In this document: positions 48,528 through 56,356 of the stretch, piece by piece
How positions within the stretch are numbered: position 1 is the first letter of the stretch
Layout: every line of letters begins with the position of its first letter
NCBI RefSeq assembly: GCF_031581025.1
Contig: NZ_JAVLCA010000012.1
Strand: one strand, 5' to 3'
Source: Salibaculum sp031581025
GTDB lineage: Bacteria; Pseudomonadota; Alphaproteobacteria; Rhodobacterales; Rhodobacteraceae
Length of the DNA: 62,609 nt
Notes under the pieces: generated by a model
What the model saw: only the letters and a program-made list of their open reading frames with translations
Told to the model about the DNA's origin: nothing
Databases searched by the model: none
Translations under genes and position numbers: made by a program

Positions 48528-50035
48528 CGGATCAAACGCCTGTTCTGCGCCTGGAGGGGGTCGTCAAGACCTTCCCGGGCGTGCGCGCCCTCGACGGTGT
48601 CTCTTTCGATCTGCGCCCCGGCGAGGTGCATGCCCTGATGGGCGAGAACGGTGCCGGAAAGTCCACCCTGATGAAGGTGCTCGGCGGCATCTACGACCCC
48701 GACGAGGGGCAGATCTACATCGCCGAGGAACCTCTCGAGATCACATCGCCGATGCAGGCCAAGGAGCGCGGGGTGGTCTTCATCCACCAGGAGCTCAGCC
48801 TCGCGGACGAGTTGAGCGTGGCCGAGAACATCTGGCTGGGCGAGCTGCCGCGCAAATCCATGGGTCGTGTGGATTTCGGCAAGCTCTATGCCGACACCGA
48901 TGCGATCCTCAAGATGCTCAATGTGGGCTTCGATGCGCGCACCCGTGTCGCCGACCTGTCGATCGCCAACCAGCAGATGGTCGAGATCGCCCGCGCCCTG
49001 ACCGTCGACCCCCGCGCGGTGATCTTCGACGAGCCTACGGCCTCGCTCACCGATGCCGAAAAGGTCGTGCTCTTCAAGGTGATTGCGGATCTGCAGTCCA
49101 AGGGCGTCGGGATCATCTACATCTCGCACCGGATGGAGGAAATCTTCAAGATTACCGACCGCATCAGCGTGCTCCGCGACGGAGGCTATCGCGGCACGCT
49201 CGATACTGCGGAAACCACGGAAGAAGAAGTTACGCAGCTGATGATCGGCCGCAAGCTGGACCTCAGCCGCAATGAAAGCCATCACGAGATGGGCGATGTC
49301 GCGCTCGAGGTGCGCGGATTGTCCTGCGGCCACCTGTTCACAGATGTCAGCTTCACCGTACGCCGGGGCGAGGTCGTGGGCTTTTACGGTCTGGTCGGCG
49401 CGGGCAGAACCGAGATCGCCGAGACGATCTTCGGCCTGCGTGATCCCTCGGAGGGGCAGATCCGGCTCGACGGGGAAGAGGTGCGCATCAATTCACCCGT
49501 CGAGGCCATCGCGCGGGGGATTTCCCTCGTGCCCGAGGATCGCAAAGGGCAGGGGCTGGTGCTGGGCATGAACTGCCGTGACAACATGACCCTGCCGCAG
49601 GTCGGCGACCTGACCGCGGGGCCCTTTGTCAGCGACGGGGCCGAAATCTCGATCTTCGACCAGTATCGCGACAAGCTGGACATTCGCACGCCGGGCTGGC
49701 GCCAGACCGTCGGCAACCTCTCGGGCGGGAACCAGCAGAAGATCGTCATCGGCAAGTGGCTGTCCATGCGCCCCGAGGTGCTGATCGTGGACGAGCCGAC
49801 GCGCGGAATCGACGTGGGATCGAAGTCGGAGATCCACAACCTGATCCGGGATCTGGCCGCGCAGGGCTATGCCGTCATCGTCATCAGTTCGGAAATGCCC
49901 GAGGTGCTGCATGTCTCCGACCGGATCGTCGCGATGTTCTCGGGCCGGGTGATGCGCACCTTCACCTCGGAAGAGGTGACCGAAGACAGCCTGATCCAGG
50001 CGATTTCGGGCCTGGAAAGCGACAAGGTGGCCTGA
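48524..50035 (+). CDS. Ribose-type ABC transporter ATP-binding protein (RbsA type)
   Basis: Double-cassette ATPase of 503 aa. The first cassette has Walker A GENGAGKST (40-48) and Walker B AVIFDEPTASL. The second has the degenerate Walker A GLVGAGRTE usual for this family, with LSGGNQQK and VLIVDEPTRGIDVG. One fused ATPase would serve the two permeases. Start overlaps permease 2 (ATGA), and the next gene starts 2 bp after the stop, so translation is coupled throughout. Confidence 0.93.
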   Translation: MTDQTPVLRLEGVVKTFPGVRALDGVSFDLRPGEVHALMGENGAGKSTLMKVLGGIYDPDEGQIYIAEEPLEITSPMQAKERGVVFIHQELSLADELSVAENIWLGELPRKSMGRVDFGKLYADTDAILKMLNVGFDARTRVADLSIANQQMVEIARALTVDPRAVIFDEPTASLTDAEKVVLFKVIADLQSKGVGIIYISHRMEEIFKITDRISVLRDGGYRGTLDTAETTEEEVTQLMIGRKLDLSRNESHHEMGDVALEVRGLSCGHLFTDVSFTVRRGEVVGFYGLVGAGRTEIAETIFGLRDPSEGQIRLDGEEVRINSPVEAIARGISLVPEDRKGQGLVLGMNCRDNMTLPQVGDLTAGPFVSDGAEISIFDQYRDKLDIRTPGWRQTVGNLSGGNQQKIVIGKWLSMRPEVLIVDEPTRGIDVGSKSEIHNLIRDLAAQGYAVIVISSEMPEVLHVSDRIVAMFSGRVMRTFTSEEVTEDSLIQAISGLESDKVA

Positions 50036-50036
50036 C

Positions 50037-50906
50037 ATGCGTGTGGGATTTGCCGGACTTGGCCGCATGGGCGCGCATATGGCCGGAAACCTCGTGGCGG
50101 CCGGGCATGACGTCACGGTCTGGAACCGCTCGCCCGACAAGGCGCGGGCGCTGGCCGCCCGCACCGGGTGCGCTGTCGCCGACAGCCCCGCCGCACTGAC
50201 GCAGGCGGCCGAGGTCGTCGTGACCATGCTGGCCGACGATCCCTCGTCCGAGGCGGTGCATCTGGGCGACGACGGGCTTTTCGCGGGCCGGGGCGCGCGG
50301 GTCTTCGTGGAAATGGGCACCATGTCGCCCGATCATATCGCGGCCTTGGCCGAAGCAGCGCCAGCAGGCTGCGCGGTAATCGACGCCCCTGTCTCGGGCG
50401 CCACGCAGGCGGCGGCGGATGCGCAGTTGCTGATCATGGCGGGCTGCTCCGAGGCCGAGGCCGCGCCGCTGATGCCGCTTTTCGAGGCCATGGGGCGGGC
50501 AACGATCTGCCTTGGCGCCACCGGCGCGGGCGCGGTGATGAAGCTGGCGGTCAACTCGCTGATCCACGGGATAAACCAGACCCTGGCCGAGGCCATGACC
50601 CTGGCCGAGGCGGCGGGCATCGCCCCCGAGGCCGCCTACGACGTGATCGAGAACAGCGCCGCCGCCGCGCCGATGCTGAAATACCGCCGCCCGCTTTACC
50701 TGGACGAGGCGGCCCATGACGTGACCTTCACCGTCGCACTGGCGCGCAAGGACATGCAGGTCACATCCGCCCTGGCCGACAGGCTGGGCACCGCCATGCC
50801 GCAGGGGCAGGTGACACTCGACAAGCTGCTCGGGGCAGAGGCCGAGGGCTATGGCGCCCGCGACATGGCCTCGATCCTGCAATTCATGAGGAAGGACCAG
50901 ACATGA
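50037..50906 (+). CDS. NAD(P)-dependent beta-hydroxyacid dehydrogenase (3-hydroxyisobutyrate dehydrogenase family)
   Basis: A 289-residue oxidoreductase. The Rossmann motif GFAGLGRMGAHMAGNL is at the N-terminus, the family signature DAPVSGATQAA at about 117-127, and the catalytic lysine is in GAVMKLAVNS. The C-terminal helical domain ends with KDMQVTSALADRLG. The family includes 3-hydroxyisobutyrate, tartronate semialdehyde and other 3-hydroxyacid dehydrogenases. It is coupled to the transporter ATPase upstream (2 bp) and overlaps ThuA by ATGA, so it should act on a catabolite of the imported compound. Confidence 0.87.
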   Translation: MRVGFAGLGRMGAHMAGNLVAAGHDVTVWNRSPDKARALAARTGCAVADSPAALTQAAEVVVTMLADDPSSEAVHLGDDGLFAGRGARVFVEMGTMSPDHIAALAEAAPAGCAVIDAPVSGATQAAADAQLLIMAGCSEAEAAPLMPLFEAMGRATICLGATGAGAVMKLAVNSLIHGINQTLAEAMTLAEAAGIAPEAAYDVIENSAAAAPMLKYRRPLYLDEAAHDVTFTVALARKDMQVTSALADRLGTAMPQGQVTLDKLLGAEAEGYGARDMASILQFMRKDQT

Positions 50907-51619
50907 AGGCCGCGCTTTTCGTCGGGGGCTGGGAAGGCCACACGCCGACGCATTTCGCCGATTGGTACAAGGACCTGCTGGAGGCCAACGGGTTCACTGT
51001 CGATGTCTACGACTCGCTGGAACCGCTGGACCGGCCCGAGGACCTGGCCGACCTGGACCTGATCACCCCGATCTGGTCCTCGGCCCGGTCGGGCCACCAG
51101 GACGAGTTTGGCAACATGACCAAGCCGCAAGAGGACGGGTTGCTCAAGCTGATCGGCGATGGCTGCGGATTGGCGGGATGGCACGGGCACATGGGCGACG
51201 CCTTCCGCGACCGCCCGACCTATCATTTCCTGATCGGCGGGCAGTTCGTGGCGCATCCTCCGGGCTGGCCCGACAACCTCCAGCCCAAGGAGGACTACAT
51301 CGATTACGACGTGACGATCTGCCAGCCCGACCACCCGCTGGTCAAAGGCATCCGCAGTTTCCGCATCCGGTCCGAGCAATATTACATGCTGACCGACCCG
51401 TCGAACACGGTGCTGGCCACGACAACCTTTTCCGGCGACCACCTGTGGTGGATCGAGGGCACGGTGATCCCCGTCACCTGGACCCGCCGCTGGGACAAGG
51501 GCCGCGTGTTCTATTGCTCCATCGGGCATGAACTCGACGACCTGAAGGTGCCGCAGGTGACGGAGATGATCCGCCGTGGCGCGATCTGGGCCGCCGAGGG
51601 CAAGGCGGCGGCTGGCTGA
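50903..51619 (+). CDS. ThuA-like domain protein
   Basis: A 238-residue protein with the class I glutamine amidotransferase-like fold of ThuA, a protein linked to trehalose/disaccharide utilisation in rhizobia. Visible features are ALFVGGWEGHTPTHFADW at the start, CGLAGWHGHMGDAFRD at the nucleophile-elbow position (no Cys nucleophile at the elbow), and a late RVFYCSIGHELDD. ThuA proteins are thought to take part in keto-sugar metabolism; the reaction is not established. Last gene of the rightward operon, start overlapping the dehydrogenase stop. Confidence 0.85.
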   Translation: MKAALFVGGWEGHTPTHFADWYKDLLEANGFTVDVYDSLEPLDRPEDLADLDLITPIWSSARSGHQDEFGNMTKPQEDGLLKLIGDGCGLAGWHGHMGDAFRDRPTYHFLIGGQFVAHPPGWPDNLQPKEDYIDYDVTICQPDHPLVKGIRSFRIRSEQYYMLTDPSNTVLATTTFSGDHLWWIEGTVIPVTWTRRWDKGRVFYCSIGHELDDLKVPQVTEMIRRGAIWAAEGKAAAG

Positions 51620-51669
51620 CAACGGGGCGTGGCGGCGCTAGGGTGCCAGCCCGAAGGGAGCCGTCAACC

Positions 51670-52266
51670 GTGGATGCCGACACGCTGAAATCCCGTATCC
51701 GGGCCTGTTCGCTCTGTGCCGAGGACTTCGCGGCCACGAGAACCGCCCATGCCCCGCGCCCGGTGGCCTGGTTCCGGCCCGGTGCGCGGCTGCTGATCGC
51801 GGGGCAGGCGCCGGGGCTGCGGGTGCATGAAAGCGGGGTGCCCTTCGACGACCGGTCGGGCGATCGTCTGCGCGGCTGGCTGGGCCTGACCCGCGACGTG
51901 TTCTACGACAAGAACAAGGTGGCGATCGTGCCCATGGCCTTCTGCTTTCCCGGCTATGACAGGCGCGGCAGCGATCTGCCCCCGCCGCGCCGCTGCGCCG
52001 AAACCTGGCACGCCTTGGTCATGGACAGTCTGCCGAATATCGCCACGACCGTCGTGATCGGCCGCTATGCCCAAGCCTGGCACCTTGGCCCGCAGGCCGC
52101 ACTGGCGGGCGTGGTCGAGACCCTTCGCAACTGGCGCACCCATGCGCCGGACACCTTCGTCCTGCCGCATCCGTCCTGGCGCAACACGGCCTTGCTGCGC
52201 CGCCACCCCTGGATCGAGGAAGAGCTTCTGCCCGCGTTGAAACAACGGGTCCTGGAAACGGTCTAG
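51670..52266 (+). CDS. Uracil-DNA glycosylase family protein
   Basis: A 198-residue protein of the family 4/5-like uracil-DNA glycosylases. The motifs are LLIAGQAPGLRVHESGVPF (catalytic loop) and LPHPSWRN (uracil-binding HPS). Four cysteines, a CSLC pair near the N-terminus, AFCFPG and RRCAETW, are spaced much as the 4Fe-4S ligands of family 4 enzymes. I chose the GTG at 51670, with AAGGGAG about 10 bp upstream; a GTG at 51643 is possible. It would act in base-excision repair, but the active-site variant is atypical and substrate range is uncertain. The stop overlaps the end of convergent gcrA. Confidence 0.78.
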   Translation: MDADTLKSRIRACSLCAEDFAATRTAHAPRPVAWFRPGARLLIAGQAPGLRVHESGVPFDDRSGDRLRGWLGLTRDVFYDKNKVAIVPMAFCFPGYDRRGSDLPPPRRCAETWHALVMDSLPNIATTVVIGRYAQAWHLGPQAALAGVVETLRNWRTHAPDTFVLPHPSWRNTALLRRHPWIEEELLPALKQRVLETV

Positions 52267-52886
52267 CGCTTGCGGTCGCGGCGGCTGGACATGGGCTGGA
52301 AGGCCACGCCGACGTGGGCCTCGCAATAGGGTTTGCCCTGCTGCACGGTCAGACCGCAGAAATAGAAATCCTCGGTCGCCGGGTCGCCGATGGGCCATTT
52401 GCAGGTCCGTTCGGTCAGGTCCATCAGGTTGAGTTTCTTGGCGGTCTTCTCGACTTCGCTTACCTTGGCCAAGGCCTCGGGGTCGATCTCGTTGGCGCTG
52501 GGCTGGGGCGGCAAGGGCTGGCCTGCCGGGATGATCGCGCGGCGACCGCCCGGGGCCGCGCGCGGGGCGTCATCGTCAGCCTGCTCGGCGTGCGCGGGGG
52601 TCTCATCGGGGTCGGGCGTCGCCTGCGCCTCGGGTTCGGGGCGCGCCTTGGGGGATGCGGCGACCTTCGGGGCAGGCGTTGGCTGCGCCGGAGCCTCGGG
52701 GGCCGCGGCACCCGCCGCCGGGGCGGCGGCGCCCGATCCGGCCCGGTTGGACAGGCCCAGTCGATGCACCTTGCCGATCACGGCGTTACGGGTCACCCCG
52801 CCCAGTTCCTTGGCGATCTGGCTGGCCGACTGGCCTTCGCCCCACATCTTTTTCAAGGTCTCGACGCGCTCGTCGTTCCAGGACAT
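52263..52886 (-). CDS. gcrA: GcrA cell cycle regulator
   Basis: Alphaproteobacterial transcription factor that binds sigma-70 and acts at CcrM-methylated GANTC promoters; 207 aa. The N-terminal DNA-binding domain starts MSWNDERVETLKKMW and continues SASQIAKELGGVTRNAVIGK. A long Ala/Pro/acidic linker (about 55-150) leads to the conserved C-terminal domain TCKWPIGDPATEDFYFCG with GKPYCEAHVGVAF. I started it at MSWNDE (52886), where family similarity begins. Diagnostic of the alphaproteobacterial origin of the window. Confidence 0.93.
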   Translation of the reverse strand: MSWNDERVETLKKMWGEGQSASQIAKELGGVTRNAVIGKVHRLGLSNRAGSGAAAPAAGAAAPEAPAQPTPAPKVAASPKARPEPEAQATPDPDETPAHAEQADDDAPRAAPGGRRAIIPAGQPLPPQPSANEIDPEALAKVSEVEKTAKKLNLMDLTERTCKWPIGDPATEDFYFCGLTVQQGKPYCEAHVGVAFQPMSSRRDRKR

Positions 52887-53019
52887 CTGATTCCAATCCG
52901 CTCGGTCTGGCCCCGGGTGCCGGGGCGGCACCGCGCGGGGGGTTGTATCTCGGCTCGGCATCCTATTCTAAGCACACACACGGCAGATACAAGCGGATCA
53001 GGGCCAAAAGGACGGGCGG

Positions 53020-53823
53020 ATGACCGACAAACCGGAAATGGGCGTGCGCCGTTTCGGCGCGGTGAACTGGCTGGGGACCTTGACCCTGGCGCGGCGCGAG
53101 GTGCTGCGCTTCATGAACGTCTGGACCCAGACAGTCATGGCGCCGCTGATCAACGCGGGACTTTTGCTGATGATCTTCACCATCGCCATCGGCAGCCGCC
53201 GGGGCGATGTCATGGGCGTGCCCTTCCTCGAGTTCATCGCGCCGGGCATCCTGACCATGACGGTGATCCAGAACGCCTTTGCCAATACCTCCTCCTCCAT
53301 CGCCTCGGCCAAGGTGCAGGGCAATATCGTGGACACGCTGATGCCGCCGCTGTCGCCGGCGGAGCTGGTCGCCGGCTACATGGCCGGGGCTGTGGCGCGG
53401 GGAATGCTGGTGGCGGTCGTCATCGCCATCGGGGCCTGGGCTTTCCTTGACGTGCCCTGGCCATATCCGTTGTGGTCGTTGACCTTCGTGGTGGCCGGGT
53501 CCGTGGTTCTCGGCGGGCTGGGCATGATCGGCGGCATTTATGCCAACAAGTTCGACCAACTGGCGGCGCTGACCAATTTCATCATCACGCCGCTGGCCTT
53601 CCTCTCGGGAACCTTCTACTCGATCGAGGCGCTGCCGCCGGTCGTGCAGACCATCAGCCATCTCAACCCGTTCTTCTACATGATCGACGGGGTGCGCTAC
53701 GGGGCCATCGGCGTGTCGGACAGCTCGCCCTGGTTGGGGCTGGTGGTCGTGCTTGGCGCGGCGACGGTTCTGCTCTGTATCGTCTGGCAGATGTTGCGTA
53801 GGGGCTACCGGCTCAAGGCCTGA
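53020..53823 (+). CDS. ABC-2 type transporter permease
   Basis: Integral membrane protein of 267 aa with six hydrophobic segments and the ABC-2 signature around LAFLSGTFYSIEALPP and LNPFFYMIDGVRYGAIG. It resembles YadH-type exporter permeases, which pair with a separately encoded ATPase. No ATPase gene is adjacent, so the partner is elsewhere or lost. The upstream gcrA gene is divergent with 133 bp between starts. The exported substrate is unknown. Confidence 0.87.
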   Translation: MTDKPEMGVRRFGAVNWLGTLTLARREVLRFMNVWTQTVMAPLINAGLLLMIFTIAIGSRRGDVMGVPFLEFIAPGILTMTVIQNAFANTSSSIASAKVQGNIVDTLMPPLSPAELVAGYMAGAVARGMLVAVVIAIGAWAFLDVPWPYPLWSLTFVVAGSVVLGGLGMIGGIYANKFDQLAALTNFIITPLAFLSGTFYSIEALPPVVQTISHLNPFFYMIDGVRYGAIGVSDSSPWLGLVVVLGAATVLLCIVWQMLRRGYRLKA

Positions 53824-53832
53824 GCGGTTTGA

Positions 53833-53853
53833 TTGCCGCCACCGGGGCGGCAA
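53833..53853 (+). terminator. Hairpin after the ABC-2 permease gene
   Basis: TTGCCGCC (53833-53840) pairs perfectly with GGCGGCAA (53846-53853) around a 5 nt loop, 9 bp after the stop. There is no T-run, so termination would have to be rho-assisted or inefficient. The rest of the interval to argD (to 54045) shows no gene. Confidence 0.4.
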
Positions 53854-54045
53854 AGGGCTTTCCAAACCCTGCGGATTGGCTTACCGTCATCGCATGACGT
53901 ATGCGCCGAACACCTCAGACCGCCGCCGCCGACGCTGAACCTGCGTCCGCGGCGCCACGCGCGTCCATCTTTTCCCGATCAATAACGTTGACCAATGCCC
54001 GGCCTTTCGGCATCACTCGGGCTTTCAAGCAAGGACCTCTCTCTC

Positions 54046-55218
54046 ATGATCCCGTCCGTTCTCCCCACCTATAACCGCGCGCCCCTCAGCTTTGTGTCGG
54101 GCGAGGGCAGCTGGCTGGTCGAGAAGGACGGGCGACGCTTCCTCGATTTCGGTGCGGGGATCGCGGTGAACGCGCTGGGCCATGCCCATCCCGCGCTGGT
54201 GCAGGCCCTGACCGACCAGGCGGGCAAGCTCTGGCATGTCTCGAACCTCTACCGGATCGAACCGCAACAGCGACTGGCCGACATGCTGGTGGACAAGACC
54301 TTCGCCGATACCGTCTTCTTCACCAACTCGGGCACCGAGGCCTGCGAACTGGCCGTCAAGATGGCCCGCAAGTACTGGCATGACAAAGGCGCGGACCGGA
54401 CCACCATCCTGACCTTCGAGGGATCGTTCCATGGCCGCTCCGGCGCGGGCATCGCCGCCGCTGCCTCGGAAAAGATGACCAGGGGGTTCGGTCCGCTCCT
54501 GCCCGGCTTCCAGAGCCTGCCCTGGGGCGACCATGCAGCGCTCAGGGCCGCCGCCGCGCAGCCGGACGTGGGCGCGATCCTGATCGAGCCGGTGCAGGGC
54601 GAGGGCGGCATCCGCCCCTTGCCCGACCCGTGCCTGAGGGGTCTGCGCGATCTTTGCGACGAACACGGCCTGTTGCTGATCCTTGACGAGGTGCAATGCG
54701 GCATGGGCCGGACCGGCAAGCTCTTCGCGCATGAATGGGCCGGGGTGGCCCCCGACATCATGATGCTGGCCAAGGGCATCGGCGGGGGCTTTCCGTTGGG
54801 CGCGGTATTGGCCACGGAAATGGCCGCGCAGGCCATGACCGCAGGCACCCATGGCTCTACCTACGGCGGCAATCCTCTGGCCTGCGCGGTGGGCTGCAAG
54901 GTGATGGAGATCGTCGCCGACGAGGCCTTCCTGGCCGAGGTGAACCGCAAGGCGGGCTTGCTGCGCCAGGGCCTGGACGGGCTGGTCGCCAGCCACCCGG
55001 ACGTTTTCGAGGCGGTGCGCGGCGCCGGGCTGATGCTCGGCCTGAAATGCCGGGCGGCGAATACGGATGTGGTGCAAGCGGGCTATGCCGAGACCCTGCT
55101 CACGGTCCCTGCCGCGGACAACGTCGTCCGGCTCCTGCCGCCGCTGACGATCACCGACGCCGACATCGCCGAGGCCCTGGCCCGGCTTGATGCCGCCGCC
55201 CGCCAAATGGGGGCGTGA
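54046..55218 (+). CDS. argD: Acetylornithine/succinylornithine aminotransferase family protein
   Basis: Class III PLP aminotransferase, 390 aa, for the acetylornithine step of arginine synthesis. Seen: ERDGRRFLDFGAGIAVNALGH-type start (here EKDGRRF...), NSGTEACELAVKMARKY, FEGSFHGRS, LDEVQCGMGRTGKLF, and the PLP lysine in MLAKGIGGGFPLGA. The ATG at 54046 has AAGGACC upstream; the frame extends 17 codons further without similarity. argF follows 73 bp downstream across a REP-like repeat, the usual Rhodobacterales argD-argF pair. Confidence 0.93.
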   Translation: MIPSVLPTYNRAPLSFVSGEGSWLVEKDGRRFLDFGAGIAVNALGHAHPALVQALTDQAGKLWHVSNLYRIEPQQRLADMLVDKTFADTVFFTNSGTEACELAVKMARKYWHDKGADRTTILTFEGSFHGRSGAGIAAAASEKMTRGFGPLLPGFQSLPWGDHAALRAAAAQPDVGAILIEPVQGEGGIRPLPDPCLRGLRDLCDEHGLLLILDEVQCGMGRTGKLFAHEWAGVAPDIMMLAKGIGGGFPLGAVLATEMAAQAMTAGTHGSTYGGNPLACAVGCKVMEIVADEAFLAEVNRKAGLLRQGLDGLVASHPDVFEAVRGAGLMLGLKCRAANTDVVQAGYAETLLTVPAADNVVRLLPPLTITDADIAEALARLDAAARQMGA

Positions 55219-55219
55219 C

Positions 55220-55265
55220 TTCTTCTGGCCAGAAATATCCCGGGGGTCCGGGGGCTGGCCCCCGG
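55220..55265. repeat. REP-like intergenic repeat, copy B
   Basis: TTCTTCTGGCCAGAAATATCCCGGGGG followed by a short hairpin CCGGGGG (55248-55254) / CCCCCGG (55259-55265). It fills most of the argD-argF gap. Same start block as copy A at 40354. Confidence 0.62.
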
Positions 55266-55291
55266 TCCGACAGACAAAAAAGCAGAGCGAC

Positions 55292-56218
55292 ATGACCCAT
55301 TTCCTTGACATCGACAAGACCGACGCAGCCGCGTTGCGGCGGATCATCGACAGTGCCGCCGCGATGAAGAGCAGCCGCAACGGCCGCCCCAGGGGCAGCC
55401 CCGATGACGTCACCCCGCTGGCCGGGCGGATGGTGGCGCTGATCTTCGAGAAACCCTCGACCCGGACGCGCATTTCCTTCGACGTGGGCGTGCGCCAGAT
55501 GGGCGGCCAGACGATGGTGCTCTCGGGCTCCGACATGCAGCTTGGCCACGGCGAGACCATCGCGGACACGGCGCGCGTCCTGTCGCGCTACGTCGATCTG
55601 ATCATGATCCGCACCTTCGAGGAACAGACCCTGCTGGAAATGGCCGAATATGCCGACGTGCCGGTCATCAACGGGCTGACGGACCGCAGCCACCCCTGCC
55701 AGATCATGGCCGACATCCTGACCTTCGAGGAACACAACGGCCCCATCGCCGGCAAGAAGGTCGTCTGGTCCGGCGACGGCAACAATGTCTGCGCCAGTTT
55801 CATCCAGGCCGCGGGCCAGTTCGGCTTTGACTTCACATTCACGGGACCCGAACCGCTGGATCCGGAACAGGCCGTCGTAGACGAGGCCCGCGCCAGAGGC
55901 GTCAATGTCGAGATCGAACGCGATCCGCACAAGGCCGTGCAGGGTGCCGATCTCGTCGTCACCGACACCTGGGTCAGCATGCACGATCCGCAATCGGCCC
56001 GCGAACGCCGCCACAACCAGCTACGCGGTTACCAGGTGAACGCCGGCCTCATGGCTTCGGCCAACCGCGAGGCGCTCTTCATGCACTGCCTGCCCGCCCA
56101 CCGCGACGACGAAGCGACCTCCGAGGTCATGGACGGCCCGCATTCGGTGGTCTGGGACGAGGCCGAGAACCGCCTGCACGCGCAAAAGGCGATCCTGCGG
56201 CACTGCCTGGGCCTGTGA
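55292..56218 (+). CDS. argF: Ornithine carbamoyltransferase
   Basis: Forms citrulline from ornithine and carbamoyl phosphate; 308 aa. The carbamoyl-phosphate loop FEKPSTRTRISF is at about 51-62, DRSHPCQIMADILT follows, and the ornithine-binding HCLPAHR is near the C-terminus. The start MTHFLDIDK is the family-typical one. The downstream 138 bp to the end of hrpB hold REP-like copy C with two hairpins, probably ending transcription from both sides. Confidence 0.96.
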   Translation: MTHFLDIDKTDAAALRRIIDSAAAMKSSRNGRPRGSPDDVTPLAGRMVALIFEKPSTRTRISFDVGVRQMGGQTMVLSGSDMQLGHGETIADTARVLSRYVDLIMIRTFEEQTLLEMAEYADVPVINGLTDRSHPCQIMADILTFEEHNGPIAGKKVVWSGDGNNVCASFIQAAGQFGFDFTFTGPEPLDPEQAVVDEARARGVNVEIERDPHKAVQGADLVVTDTWVSMHDPQSARERRHNQLRGYQVNAGLMASANREALFMHCLPAHRDDEATSEVMDGPHSVVWDEAENRLHAQKAILRHCLGL

Positions 56219-56294
56219 ACGAGGCGGCCGGGCGTCCCATCCGCAGCCGCAATCGGCCCGCGCCGCGCGCGTCGGTCGGCCTTCGGCCCGGCAT

Positions 56295-56356
56295 CTTTGG
56301 GTGTCAAATACCGCGGGGGAGTCCGCGCCACGGCGCGGACGGGGGCAGAGCCCCCG
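56295..56356. repeat. REP-like intergenic repeat, copy C, with two hairpins
   Basis: Contains CAAATACCGCGGGGGAG, then GTCCGCGCC (56321-56329) with GGCGCGGAC (56332-56340), and GGGGGC (56341-56346) with GCCCCC (56350-56355). It lies between the convergent argF and hrpB genes, directly against the hrpB stop, and probably serves as a two-way terminator. Confidence 0.58.
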
